Shown here piece by piece: positions 1 to 8,615 of a stretch of 64,000 nt of DNA. Below the pieces are notes generated by a model. The model saw only the letters and a list, made by a program, of their open reading frames with translations. It searched no databases and had not been told where the DNA came from. This stretch comes from CAZLFQ01 sp964625465 (GTDB lineage: Bacteria; Pseudomonadota; Alphaproteobacteria; Rickettsiales; Midichloriaceae): the NCBI GenBank assembly GCA_964625465.1, contig CAZVFD010000006.1:1-64000 (forward strand), given 5' to 3'. Position 1 is the stretch's first letter. Each line of letters opens with the position of its first letter. Position numbers and translations under genes: made by a program.

Positions 1-1790
1 TCCCTAAAAACTCGAAGGGCAATATGGATTTAAAAGCACAGAGAACTGCTATTTATGCCACAGAGAAGTTTTGGCAAAATTCTGAAATGGTAGAACGTAA
101 ATTCTTATGGACATGGGATGCCCGACCATACCCATATTGGCCAGATATGCTAAATGCTTGGAGTGATGGTGGTGCATGGATTACTGGTCACTGGGTACAA
201 GGTAAACTAGGGGTATCAAGTTTAGGCGCTATTATCTCTGACATCTGTCAACGCGCAAAATTAGTGTCTGCAGATTTTAAAACCAACAACCTTACAGATG
301 GTGTGGACGGCTTTGTTATTGATCATCAATCAACAGTCAGAAAAGCAATTGAGACTCTCCAGCATGGTTTTTTCTTTGATGCAGTTGAAAACAATTCAAT
401 AATTAATTTTCTACCTAGGTCAGAGAATAAACCAATCAATAAAATTGAGACAGATAAATTAATTGCAGATAAGGCAGATTTGATCTCAATAAAGCGTATT
501 CAGGAAATTGAATTAGCAAAGAAGGTGGATATAAATTTCATAAATCTTTCAAAGCAATTTCAAGTTGGTAATCAGCACTCAATACGCCAAGCAACTGCAA
601 GCGAACAAAAGCTTACATTAAATCTACCAATAGTAATGAATGAAACATTAGCTGCTAAAATAGCGGAAGTTACTCTTTATAATATTTGGATGGAGCGCAA
701 CCGTTATAGCTTTGCATTGCCTATTGAATACAGCTACTTATCACCATGTGATATTTTAGAACTTATTGTCGATGAGAAAAAGCATTTGGTGCGAATTACA
801 GATATACAACTTGGCAAAAACTTCATGCTAAAAATTGAAGGAGTGGCGGAGAACCAAGATATATATAGATCAAATTCAAATTATAAAACTGGTGAAGACA
901 ACTATTTAGAAGATCCAATTGCTAAAACACATTTTGAAATTTTAGATATTCCAATTTTACCGTGGGAAATAGCATCTTCGCAGGGCAGGGTGTTTATTGC
1001 TGCTTGTGGTTTTGGTAGAAACTGGTCGGGTTGTGAGGTGTTTGCTTCTATTGACCCAAATAGTGCCTATGAGAACATGGATAGAATTCAAAATGCTGCT
1101 ACCATGGGGTATGTTGTAAATAAATTAGATGACTCCTCACCGCACCTTATTGATTATAAAAATAAAATAGTTGTGAATTTAATACATGGTGAGCTTCATA
1201 CAATTAGCGAAAAACTATTTAGTAGTGGGGGCAATATTGCAGTCATTGGTAATGAAATAGTTCACTTTAAAGAAGCTAAGTTAATTGCGCCATTCCAATA
1301 TGAAATTTCTGTTTTTGCCAGAGGTAGACAAGGAACAGAGCATGAAATTCATAATCATATTGAAGGTGAGCGTTTTGTATTATTAAACTCAGCAATTCAA
1401 AAAGTAGAATTGCCAAACACTCTAATTGGTCAAAAACGTTATATTAAAGCTATAACAATTAGCGATACTCTAAGTAGCGCTGAGCCAATAGAATTTAACT
1501 ATAACGGCGCATTTTTAAAGCCTTTTTCGGTTGTTAATATAAAATATGACGGTTCTAAATTGTCTTGGAACCGCCGTACTAGGTATAATTCATTCCTCTT
1601 AGATGGCGTGGATGTTCCTCTTGGCGAGGATTTCGAGAGATATGCTATTGAAATGCCAAACCAGAATATGTATTTCACAACTGTTCATCCAGAAGCCATT
1701 GCTCCTACTTGGGAGTCTGAGATAAAGATATCGCAGATATCATCTGCTGGCGTAGCAAGTGTAGTAGTTATACAAAATCTACTTTCATGA
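1..1790 (+). CDS. GTA host-specificity / phage tail protein (5' truncated by window edge)
   Basis: This is the C-terminal part of the large tail-tip (ORFg15, host-specificity) protein of alphaproteobacterial gene transfer agents, whose role is in the tail baseplate/fibre that contacts recipient cells. The frame is open from base 3, ahead of the first ATG at 24, so the gene starts upstream of the window. The first visible residues (to KFW) look like the end of the GTA TIM-barrel-like domain. Next comes a Phage-tail_3-like segment beginning near LGAIISDICQRAKLVS and containing QSTVRKAIETLQHGFFFDA. The remaining roughly 400 residues are the long beta-rich tail region. The 3' end overlaps the convergent chpT-like gene by 23 bases. 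No other GTA gene is visible, so whether a complete cluster exists cannot be judged here. Family assignment is fairly firm; activity is unknown. Confidence 0.8.
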   Translation, partial: PKNSKGNMDLKAQRTAIYATEKFWQNSEMVERKFLWTWDARPYPYWPDMLNAWSDGGAWITGHWVQGKLGVSSLGAIISDICQRAKLVSADFKTNNLTDGVDGFVIDHQSTVRKAIETLQHGFFFDAVENNSIINFLPRSENKPINKIETDKLIADKADLISIKRIQEIELAKKVDINFINLSKQFQVGNQHSIRQATASEQKLTLNLPIVMNETLAAKIAEVTLYNIWMERNRYSFALPIEYSYLSPCDILELIVDEKKHLVRITDIQLGKNFMLKIEGVAENQDIYRSNSNYKTGEDNYLEDPIAKTHFEILDIPILPWEIASSQGRVFIAACGFGRNWSGCEVFASIDPNSAYENMDRIQNAATMGYVVNKLDDSSPHLIDYKNKIVVNLIHGELHTISEKLFSSGGNIAVIGNEIVHFKEAKLIAPFQYEISVFARGRQGTEHEIHNHIEGERFVLLNSAIQKVELPNTLIGQKRYIKAITISDTLSSAEPIEFNYNGAFLKPFSVVNIKYDGSKLSWNRRTRYNSFLLDGVDVPLGEDFERYAIEMPNQNMYFTTVHPEAIAPTWESEIKISQISSAGVASVVVIQNLLS

Positions 1791-2406
1791 ATAGTTCATT
1801 ACTTTTGAAGGCGCATTCTATGACTACATTCATAGATGATGCAATTTTAGCGGTGTGATGAATTTGCACGTTATTTAATTTTATATCACGCAATTCATGA
1901 TTATTTAATATATGTACGAGGTCATCGATTTCTTTAATCTTACTGCCTTTGGATTTAAGAATCAGTGACTTTCCTTTTTCTATTTTCACTATTTGAATTT
2001 CGATTTCTCCCCCTGCAATAAGTACAGAAGATGAGCAATACAACATATTCATTAAGAGCTTGCAAGCCCTGTGAGTAAGTTGAACGAACTCACCAGCCGA
2101 AGAGTTAGGAATCCAGTTTAATTTAATTGGTGTATCGTTGAAAAATTCTTTGGCTAATTCTTGAATTTCATGGATGTCAGCCTCTCCAGAGGATTGAGAA
2201 ACGCCATAGATGTAACGAAAGAACTTTAATTTTGCAGCTGCTTCTTTTCCATTTTTGGAAATTAGTTCCATTGCTTTGTCTCGAATACCACCATGATCAG
2301 GCTCTTCTAAAAATTCTATGCCATTATTTACTGCTCCAATTGGCCCAGCTATGTCATGGCAGAACTTTGTCATTAGTAATTCAGAAAACTCAAGTATCTT
2401 GGACAT
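1768..2406 (-). CDS. chpT: ChpT-like histidine phosphotransferase
   Basis: In alphaproteobacteria ChpT passes phosphate from the CckA kinase to the response regulators CtrA and CpdR, controlling the cell cycle. The 212-residue protein opens with the dimerisation/H-box helix: the phosphorylatable His lies in LLMTKFCHDIAGPIGAVNNG (residues 11-30), matching the family pattern CHDxxxPxGAxxNG. The C-terminal half is a degenerate ATPase-like fold without kinase N and G boxes, as in ChpT. Length is typical for the family. The gene is convergent with the GTA tail gene (23-base overlap) and divergent from the FlbD-like gene. ctrA and cckA are not in the window. Confidence 0.82.
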   Translation of the reverse strand: MSKILEFSELLMTKFCHDIAGPIGAVNNGIEFLEEPDHGGIRDKAMELISKNGKEAAAKLKFFRYIYGVSQSSGEADIHEIQELAKEFFNDTPIKLNWIPNSSAGEFVQLTHRACKLLMNMLYCSSSVLIAGGEIEIQIVKIEKGKSLILKSKGSKIKEIDDLVHILNNHELRDIKLNNVQIHHTAKIASSMNVVIECAFKSNELFMKVDFV

Positions 2407-2483
2407 ATCAATTTTTTAAATTATTTAAACTTGATACTAACAGAAGTTTTTGATGTGTTAATGTTTTTTTATTAAAATTGTAT

Positions 2484-2511
2484 TTGCAAAGATTAAACTG
2501 CTAGTTATCAT
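2484..2511 (+). promoter_or_regulatory. candidate sigma-70 promoter for flbD-like gene
   Basis: TTGCAA at 2484 and TATCAT at 2506, with a 16-base spacer, lie 29 bases ahead of the ATG at 2540. The match is reasonable but AT-rich sequence gives chance matches, so this is a candidate only. Confidence 0.35.
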
Positions 2512-2539
2512 TTATTATGAAATTCAAAAAGTTACAATC

Positions 2540-3845
2540 ATGAAGCTGTTGATAGTAGGTGATTTAGGCGGACAATTGGTACTTGCAAGTAGGATTGCAA
2601 CCAAGAATGGAGCCAAAGTTTTTACATCTCCAGATATTACAAGCGCCATGCATGCAATCAGGAATGGCAAGGGTGCAGACTTGATAATGGTTGATGTCAA
2701 TCAGGACATTAAACTTTTCATCTCATCATTAAAAAATGAAAAAATATATGCGACAGTTGTAGCATGCGGCATTGAGTCAGATAAAGAGAAAGCCGTAAAA
2801 GCAATTAAGGCGGGAGCAAAGGAATATGTGCCGCTTCCACCAGAAGAGGATTTAATGGCTGCTATTTTTGAAGCAATCTCTGGTGCAGATAAATCTGATG
2901 TCATTTTTAAGTCATCGTCATTTTCTGATGTTATTAAAATGGGCCGCACTCAATTGCAAGACGCTGTGCCTATNNNNNNNNNNTGCTCCATCTGAGGCTA
3001 GTGTTCTTATAACTGGCGAATCAGGCACAGGAAAAGAAGTGATGGCTCGTTTCATTCACAATAATAGCAAAAGAAAAAATAAAGAGTTTATATCAGTTAA
3101 TTGTGCGGCGATTCCTGAGAACTTATTGGAATCTGAACTGTTCGGCCATGAGAAAGGTGCGTTTACTGGTGCTGTCGAAAGAAGGATAGGCAAATTTGAG
3201 GAGGCTAATTCAGGTACTTTACTGCTAGATGAAATAAGCGAAATGGATTTGCGTCTACAGGCCAAACTTTTAAGAGCCATTCAGGAACGAGAAATAACGA
3301 GGGTAGGCGGAAATTCTGTAGTTAAGCTTGATATTAGAATTATTGCGACCACTAATCGTGATTTGGTTAGTGAGGTTAAGAGCGGAAAGTTTAGGGAAGA
3401 TTTATATTATCGTTTAAATGTAATAAATCTGAATTTACCTTCTTTAAGAGATCGTGTTGATGATATACAGCCTTTGGTAGAATATTTTGCCATTAAATAT
3501 GCCGCTTTGAATGGAATCACCCTGAAAAATATTTCTGCCGAAGCTATGAAAAAAATGAAAGAATATAGCTGGCCTGGGAATGTTAGAGAGCTTGAGAACG
3601 CGGTTCATAGGGCTTTGTTGCTAGCGATTCAAGAAGAAATTTTACCTGAGGATTTGCTAATTGCTGATAAAGAGCCTGCCAATGATGATAAGCCTGAAGG
3701 TAGGACTTTGGAGAATATTGAAAAATCGGCAATACAAAACACTATAACAAAATTTTATGGTGATGAAGTTAAAGCCGCTGCAGTGCTTGGCATTTCTATT
3801 CGCACTCTACGTAATAAATTAAAGCAATACAAACTCTCTGCTTAG
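2540..3845 (+). CDS. flbD: FlbD-like sigma-54-dependent transcriptional activator (interrupted by assembly gap)
   Basis: The N-terminal 115 residues follow the FlbD pattern (MKLLIVGDLGGQL at the start, ADLIMVDV with D52, then VVACGIESD and AGAKEYVPLPP). The usual acidic pair after beta-strand 1 is absent, so this is a pseudo-receiver. After the gap comes a complete AAA+ sigma-54 interaction domain: Walker A GESGTGKE, the GAFTGA loop that contacts sigma-54, Walker B TLLLDEISEM and the R-finger region. A Fis-type HTH ends the protein (AAAVLGISIRTLRNKLKQYK). In Caulobacter, FlbD controls flagellar class III/IV genes with FliX. Ten Ns at 2974-2983 interrupt the gene between receiver and AAA+ domains. 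The two sides are in different frames as printed, but a true gap length divisible by 3 restores one protein, so this is most likely an intact gene. No flagellar genes lie in the window. Confidence 0.85.
2974..2983. other. assembly gap (10 N) inside flbD-like gene
   Basis: Ten Ns fall between the receiver and AAA+ domains. The 5' part reads in frame 2 and the 3' part in frame 3, so a real length divisible by 3 rejoins them. The printed length is probably a placeholder. Confidence 0.95.
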
Positions 3846-3857
3846 TGGTTCAGTAGA

Positions 3858-3900
3858 TGCTGAGCCGAAGGCCTGTGAAGCGAAGCAAGTTCAGCATGAC
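3858..3900 (+). repeat. dispersed intergenic repeat, copy A
   Basis: This 43-base unit begins TGCTGAGCCGAAGG and ends GTTCAGCATGAC. Its reverse complement matches 8616-8661 with only a few differences (starting GTCATGCTGAACTTG), so the two are inverted copies of one mobile or amplified intergenic element. It lies right after the flbD-like stop codon and is GC-richer than the surroundings. Confidence 0.8.
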
Positions 3901-3919
3901 CGTAGGGTAGGGCTTCGTC

Positions 3920-3940
3920 ATCCTGAATTTATTTCAGGAT
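3920..3940. repeat. palindromic hairpin element in repeat cluster
   Basis: A perfect 8-base stem, ATCCTGAA (3920-3927) and TTCAGGAT (3933-3940), closes a 5-base loop. It follows directly on repeat copy A and belongs to the same cluster. No T-tract follows, so a terminator role is not supported. Confidence 0.7.
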
Positions 3941-3982
3941 CTCTATTTTCTAAATATTCAGACTGGACAACCGCGTCGCGCT

Positions 3983-4035
3983 TCACACTCCTCGGTGTGA
4001 CGAAAACTCGTTCATGGCGAGCGTAGCGCGGCCAT
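3983..4035. repeat. two further palindromes in the repeat cluster
   Basis: TCACAC (3983-3988) pairs with GTGTGA (3995-4000). ATGGC (4014-4018) pairs with GCCAT (4031-4035), enclosing GC-rich GAGCGTAGCGCG. Both are much richer in GC than neighbouring DNA and resemble the palindromic intergenic elements common in intracellular alphaproteobacteria (from memory, not searched). Together with 3858-3940 they fill the 250-base gap between two genes. Confidence 0.6.
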
Positions 4036-4096
4036 CCAGTTCTTTGCTTGTTATAAAAATATCAACGAAGCAATTATATTATTAATATATAGCGCG

Positions 4097-5044
4097 TTAT
4101 AAATCAGCATGATGGTCCGTTGTAGAAGCATGTAAGACAGCTTCATGTTGCATATCCATCACTGCTGCAATTACCTTTTTACAAGTGTCAGAGTTTGTAA
4201 TTGGGGCATTCATGCAATTAACTTCGCCATATTTTTTAATATCAAAATCTTTTGCCAAATGAGGTAATGCCAAATATGCAGTAGTTACTGCTTCTTTATC
4301 AATTGCACCATTTGGTAATGTTGCTTTATTAATGATGTTGTTAAATTGGGGAACCACCATTGAAGTTTTTGAAGTTGGTAAAACTGCATTTAAACCAGAC
4401 CAACACTTATTATTTATTCCAGTGCTAAATGTAGTAACATCGCCACCTGCTTTTACAAGTTTAGCAGGGATAGATGTGTCAAGCTTGTTAAAATTAATGA
4501 AGTACTGATCCAATGGTGTAACTTTACTTATATTTTTTAGATTTACATTTGCCCCATTTTTAATTAGAACGTCTAGACTGTTTAATCTATTTCCCATCAC
4601 TGCTTCATGCACTGGTGAGTTTAAATGAGGTTTATACAGCTTGATTATAGGTGAGTTCTCGTTAGTTTGGTTTTTTGTATAGTCGCTTTGATCATTTAGG
4701 AGTGACGGGCGCTTATCTAAAAAAAGTTGAACTAAATTAGGTTCATCAGTATTCATAATTAAATAGCTGAGTACATTTACTTTCGTGTTACCTAAATCCA
4801 GCATTTGCGGTGCTGCTTCGACAACGGTTTTGATATACTCTCTATATTCTCCACGGAATTCAGCTTTCGTGGGCAACATTCCCATAATTGTTCCGAAAAG
4901 TGGGTTTGTAAGGCAGTGTTTTAAATTAGGAGCACATAATTTTTCGAATGTGAAATTAGACGCAGTCATTTGGGCTTTTGCACCAGCTAGATTTCCTGTT
5001 TTTAAGAAGTCATAGTACTTGAGATGCTCTTTGATTAGTGACAT
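4097..5044 (-). CDS. ankyrin-repeat-like protein
   Basis: This 315-residue protein has at least one recognisable ankyrin repeat in its middle: SPVHEAVMGNRLNSLDVLI, then KNGANVNLKN and a following TPLDQYF. A weaker repeat-like stretch sits before it (VLSYLIMNTDEPNLVQLFL). The ATG at 5044 is chosen because AGGAGG lies 5 bases upstream (5055-5050); the longer reading from 5104 has no such site. There is no signal peptide or membrane segment, so it would be cytosolic or, if secreted, delivered by a dedicated secretion system. Ankyrin proteins in this kind of bacterium are often host-directed, but nothing here proves that. Confidence 0.6.
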   Translation of the reverse strand: MSLIKEHLKYYDFLKTGNLAGAKAQMTASNFTFEKLCAPNLKHCLTNPLFGTIMGMLPTKAEFRGEYREYIKTVVEAAPQMLDLGNTKVNVLSYLIMNTDEPNLVQLFLDKRPSLLNDQSDYTKNQTNENSPIIKLYKPHLNSPVHEAVMGNRLNSLDVLIKNGANVNLKNISKVTPLDQYFINFNKLDTSIPAKLVKAGGDVTTFSTGINNKCWSGLNAVLPTSKTSMVVPQFNNIINKATLPNGAIDKEAVTTAYLALPHLAKDFDIKKYGEVNCMNAPITNSDTCKKVIAAVMDMQHEAVLHASTTDHHADL

Positions 5045-5211
5045 ATTTTCCTCCTTGGAAAAAAGTTGCACATCAAGACTAGGCTCAAAAAAAAATTGGG
5101 TCAATACTCAGAAAAATATCAAAAACTATAGAGCTTTGAAGCCCATGTGTTTCACCTCATGCGATAAGCAATTGTTTATTTGGATCTTGTAATGGGACTA
5201 TTTTCATCTTT

Positions 5212-5940
5212 TTAATCTCGTTTTAGGCTGCTATTGCCTGAAACGGCATTTAATAGAGCTGTAATAGGTTTATTTGAGAGATGGTATAAAATCCTCTCTG
5301 CGCAATCAAGTCCAATACCCAAAACTAATCTCTGTGGCATACTAGTAACATTACACGCTGAAGCCAAAACATAAAATGCAGTGTAAGCAGTTGCCCCCAT
5401 AGCAATAGCATCTATATTCCATGGAGTGTTACCTCTTACTATTTCATTAGTCATGTTTCTAAAGCCGCCAGCAAGACAGTATTCAAGAAGGTTTTGCCAA
5501 GAACCACTGTAATTCAATGGTGTCAGTATATACTTAACCGACTGGATTGCAAAATATCCGACAAGTGAAGGTTTTTCAATGTTGAGACCTGCAACTGTAT
5601 CTGAAAAGTCTTTAATTATTTCACCAAATACTCCATAGGCTAGTGCTCTCGCAAATTTAGGAGCTAGCTCAAAGCCAGAAAATAAAGGGGTTAAACCACT
5701 GAACATCGTGGTGGTAGCAATATTGACTGGTACATCCATTATCTTTATTAGGATGTGTTCGTAATTACTTTTGCTTACACGGTGCATCGCTAATTTTCCG
5801 ACCAAGTTCCAGGCGGCAAAACAAGCAACTAAAGTTGGTTCTGAGCTATAATTATACACAGCAGCAGCAGTTGCAGTGCCTAAGACTAAAAATTCCAGTT
5901 TTTTTGAATTTGGCATTCTGTAGTATAAATCGTATAGCAT
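5212..5940 (-). CDS. orphan membrane-associated protein
   Basis: I recognise no family. The 242-residue product is hydrophobic with glycine/alanine-rich segments (LGTATAAAVYNY, TMFSGLTPLFSGF, AIAMGATAYTAFYVL) that could form several membrane helices. ATG at 5940 is preferred: GAGGGA lies 5 bases upstream, and a promoter (TTGAAC-16-TACAAT, 5994-5967) sits between it and the longer TTG start at 5994, which is itself the -35 box. It forms a minus-strand pair with the ankyrin-like gene but has its own promoter. Confidence 0.5.
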   Translation of the reverse strand: MLYDLYYRMPNSKKLEFLVLGTATAAAVYNYSSEPTLVACFAAWNLVGKLAMHRVSKSNYEHILIKIMDVPVNIATTTMFSGLTPLFSGFELAPKFARALAYGVFGEIIKDFSDTVAGLNIEKPSLVGYFAIQSVKYILTPLNYSGSWQNLLEYCLAGGFRNMTNEIVRGNTPWNIDAIAMGATAYTAFYVLASACNVTSMPQRLVLGIGLDCAERILYHLSNKPITALLNAVSGNSSLKRD

Positions 5941-5966
5941 AGTTCCCTCTAATGAATTTGCGTAGC

Positions 5967-5994
5967 ATTGTACCAGTTGAAAAGTAGTGTTCAA
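5967..5994 (-). promoter_or_regulatory. sigma-70 promoter of orphan gene 5212-5940
   Basis: On the minus strand TTGAAC (5994-5989) and TACAAT (5972-5967) are separated by 16 bases. The predicted transcription start falls about 20 bases before the ATG at 5940. This decides the start codon of that gene. Confidence 0.55.
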
Positions 5995-6027
5995 CCGAAG
6001 TAATGTTAAAATTTTATTACAAAGTTA

Positions 6028-6636
6028 TTAAGCTGGTATCTTGGCTTTACTCATCCAACCACTGCCAGGGCGCTCAACTGGAATTTTTGCTAACCATTCT
6101 GGAACTTGATCTGCTTCGTAAGTTTTTACTGAGATATCAACCAAGTTTACTAAAGGAAACGGAGGATTGTATTCTTTATCATGTCTATTGATTAGAGCTA
6201 CTTGAGCTACTACATTTCCACCATGTTCCTTAATGCAGTTTAGTGTGTCAATCGAGGCTTTGCCGCTTGAAATAACATCCTCAACAAGTAAAACACGATT
6301 CGCATTTTTAGGAATTTCAAATGTTCTGCGGAATGTCATTTTACCATCGACACGCTCAGAATAAATTGCCATTTTATTAAGTTGTCGTCCAATTTCATAT
6401 CCTAAAACAATTCCACCAATTGCTGGAGAAACAATTAGATCGAATTCTAAATTTGGGTGAGTAGCTTTAAATTTCGCAAGCAAAGCTTCACACAGTTTTG
6501 CAGTTATATTTGGATGTCTTGTAAAGCGTGAGCATTGAACGTATTTTTCACTGTGAATGCCATTTGATAAAACAAAATGTCCTGTAAGAATTGCTCCAAC
6601 GTCTTCTAGTATTTTTAAATATTCATTTGAACTCAT
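6028..6636 (-). CDS. pyrE: orotate phosphoribosyltransferase
   Basis: PyrE joins orotate to PRPP to make orotidine 5'-phosphate in pyrimidine synthesis. The 202 residues include the early FVLSNGIHSEKYVQCSRF segment, KMAIYSERVDG, and the PRPP-binding motif RVLLVEDVISSGKASIDT. Its ATG overlaps the hslV stop by four bases (ATGA), so the two are probably translated together. The presence of pyrE suggests the organism can make at least part of its pyrimidines, unlike Rickettsia. The C-terminal tail (VERPGSGWMSKAKIPA) is ordinary for alphaproteobacterial versions. Confidence 0.92.
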   Translation of the reverse strand: MSSNEYLKILEDVGAILTGHFVLSNGIHSEKYVQCSRFTRHPNITAKLCEALLAKFKATHPNLEFDLIVSPAIGGIVLGYEIGRQLNKMAIYSERVDGKMTFRRTFEIPKNANRVLLVEDVISSGKASIDTLNCIKEHGGNVVAQVALINRHDKEYNPPFPLVNLVDISVKTYEADQVPEWLAKIPVERPGSGWMSKAKIPA

Positions 6637-7178
6637 AGACTCTCCATTTTAAGGTTGTTATTTGTGTACACGCAAATATCTGCGGCAATTTTCATAGATT
6701 TCTCGACGATCTCTTTTGCAGAGATTTTCTGATCAATTAGTGCTCTTGCAGCAGAAAGGGCGTAGTTGCCGCCTGATCCAATTGCAGCAACACCATCTTC
6801 TGGCTCTATAACATCCCCCATGCCTGTAATGATTAGCGTATTTTCTTTGTTTGCCACAATCATCATTGCTTCTAAGCGGCGTAAATATTTATCAGTCCTC
6901 CAGTCTTTTGCTAGTTCCACAGCTGCTCTTACTAGCTGCTTTGGGTGTTTTTCCAATTTTGCTTCTAGTCTTTCAAATAATGTAAATGCATCTGCGGTTG
7001 ATCCAGCGAAGCCTGCGACTATTTCTCCATTGGCTAATCTGCGAAGTTTATTTGCAGATGATTTTAAAACTGTATGACCAAGGCTTACCTGGCCATCACC
7101 AGCTATTACAACTTCTTTACCTTTTCGCACGCAAAGTATGGTGGTTCCGTATATTTTATTAGGATTAGAATGATCCAT
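6633..7178 (-). CDS. hslV: ATP-dependent protease peptidase subunit HslV
   Basis: HslV is the threonine peptidase of the HslUV (ClpQY) bacterial proteasome-like complex. The catalytic Thr follows a short propeptide in NKIYGTTILCVRKG. KEVVIAGDGQVSLG, NGEIVAGFAGSTADAFTL and AAIGSGGNYALSAARAL are all family signatures. ATG at 7178 is chosen over the longer reading because GAGGAAAAT lies just ahead and it gives the usual length (181 residues). Its usual partner hslU is not next to it; pyrE follows with an ATGA overlap instead. Confidence 0.93.
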   Translation of the reverse strand: MDHSNPNKIYGTTILCVRKGKEVVIAGDGQVSLGHTVLKSSANKLRRLANGEIVAGFAGSTADAFTLFERLEAKLEKHPKQLVRAAVELAKDWRTDKYLRRLEAMMIVANKENTLIITGMGDVIEPEDGVAAIGSGGNYALSAARALIDQKISAKEIVEKSMKIAADICVYTNNNLKMESL

Positions 7179-7316
7179 ATTTTCCTCAAAACAAATTGAA
7201 CTGATTCTATGTAAAAAAATCAGTAAATTCAAGATGGTAATTAAACTTGAGCTATAAAGGTGAATCTTGATTTAATATTTAAGAAAGTTTATACACCTCT
7301 AAAAAGGAGATTTAAT

Positions 7317-8330
7317 ATGTTGAATGTGAACGTAAAGTTCGAGCGTGTTGGTAATGGTGGATATGCCACTGCAGAAAGCCCAGTCTATAATCCATTCGAT
7401 GGTAAATTTTATTTTGTCGATATAGAGGGAAAGAAAGTTGGCTGCTTTGATCCAAGTACCAAAAACATTAATCATTATGATATGGGAGAGTTAGTTGGTG
7501 GTATAGTACCATGTGGAGAGGGTTTGTTGGTAGCAAAAAAAGACGGATTTTTTATCTTTGATCTATATAATAAGTCACTGCGTTTGATTGCTCAAATCGA
7601 AGTTGATAAACCCGGTAACAGACCTAATGACATCGCACTAGTGGAGTGCTCAGATGGAAAAACAAGAGTGTTTTTGGGCACTATGCCACTTAACTCTACA
7701 GCTACCCCAAAATCAGGCTCGCTACTTGTGCTAGACCCTGACAGTGGAAGCTTAATTAAATTACGAGATGATTTAACGACCTCTAATGGCATAGCTGGAT
7801 ACAGTGAAAATGGCGTTACAACTCTGTTTTTTTCAGATTCACACCCATTATGTAGAAAGATTTTTAAAGCAACATTTGACCCAAAAACCAATACAATCAA
7901 AAGTGAAGAAGTATTCAAAGAGATGCCTATTAATACAGGTCGTCCAGATGGAGGGAATTTAGCTCTTGTTAATGAGAAATTGTGTCATGTGATAGCCGCT
8001 ATAGATTCTGGAAAAATATTATTCCATGATGTCGTCTCTGCTGAGCTGTTAGCCGAAATACAACTACCTGCAGGGGTGAAAAAAGTAACTAAATGTGCTA
8101 TATCGCCATCAGGACAAATTTTTGTAACTACGTTAAATCCTGATGATAAGAGCGGCAGGCAGGACCCGCTAAGACTACATGGAGAGCTTTATATGGCCGA
8201 ACTTCCACCTCATATAAAAGGATATAACTGTACATTATTTGCACACCGAGTTTCTAGAGGAGAACCTTCGACTACACTCACAAACCCTCAAGCTACGCAA
8301 GTAGTACAAATTAAGGAAAAAGCTTTGTGA
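7317..8330 (+). CDS. SMP-30/gluconolactonase-like beta-propeller protein
   Basis: This 337-residue protein resembles regucalcin/SMP-30 lactonases. Visible marks are ESPVYNPFDGKFYFVDIEG near the N-terminus (metal-ligand Glu), GNRPNDIALV (Asn ligand), TSNGIAGY, FFSDSH (Asp ligand) and GRPDGG. The substrate is unknown. ATG at 7317 has AGGAG a few bases upstream; the longer reading from 7260 lacks one. There is no signal peptide, so it is probably cytoplasmic. The small gene at 8327 starts inside its stop codon. Confidence 0.75.
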   Translation: MLNVNVKFERVGNGGYATAESPVYNPFDGKFYFVDIEGKKVGCFDPSTKNINHYDMGELVGGIVPCGEGLLVAKKDGFFIFDLYNKSLRLIAQIEVDKPGNRPNDIALVECSDGKTRVFLGTMPLNSTATPKSGSLLVLDPDSGSLIKLRDDLTTSNGIAGYSENGVTTLFFSDSHPLCRKIFKATFDPKTNTIKSEEVFKEMPINTGRPDGGNLALVNEKLCHVIAAIDSGKILFHDVVSAELLAEIQLPAGVKKVTKCAISPSGQIFVTTLNPDDKSGRQDPLRLHGELYMAELPPHIKGYNCTLFAHRVSRGEPSTTLTNPQATQVVQIKEKAL

Positions 8331-8587
8331 TCAAAGCCAAATCATTTGCTGAACAAGTTAGTATGAGTACGGACTTATTATACCTTGTTCGTGGATACGA
8401 TGAGGGCGAGCCAGCTTGGCACTTTGTAATGCTTGAAAATAAAAATAAAAAAATTCTATTTCTTAATGATATCAAACAGAGCTCTATCTGCCTCAAAAAA
8501 TATGGTAAAATTCTCGCTTCTGGCTGGGGAATAAATCCTCCAGATGATATTCTTCGTAAGATCAAAGAAAGTTTGTCGTGTAGTTGA
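8327..8587 (+). CDS. small conserved-looking hypothetical protein
   Basis: This 86-residue protein starts with a GTG that overlaps the previous stop (GTGA), suggesting translational coupling. An internal ATG at 8363 is an alternative start. The sequence has a conserved feel (LVRGYDEGEPAWHFVMLE, KKYGKILASGWGINPPDDI) and recalls small cytosolic alphaproteobacterial proteins of unknown function, from memory only. No function is proposed. Confidence 0.6.
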   Translation: MIKAKSFAEQVSMSTDLLYLVRGYDEGEPAWHFVMLENKNKKILFLNDIKQSSICLKKYGKILASGWGINPPDDILRKIKESLSCS

Positions 8588-8615
8588 GCTTTCGTGGGTA
8601 GTTGTATAGTACAAT

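Noticed and set aside
3858..4035. CRISPR-like or phage attachment site for the repeat cluster
   Set aside because: Units are different from one another and not regularly spaced, and no integrase, transposase or cas gene is near.
5126..5146. A six-codon minus-strand frame (MGFKAL) with GAGGTG just upstream, ahead of the ankyrin-like gene
   Set aside because: Too short to support. A good ribosome site near an ATG occurs by chance, and no leader-peptide logic (runs of a regulatory amino acid, attenuator hairpins) is seen.
5941..5994. The longer TTG-started form of the orphan membrane protein
   Set aside because: The TTG at 5994 is the -35 box of a good promoter, and the ATG at 5940 has its own ribosome site.
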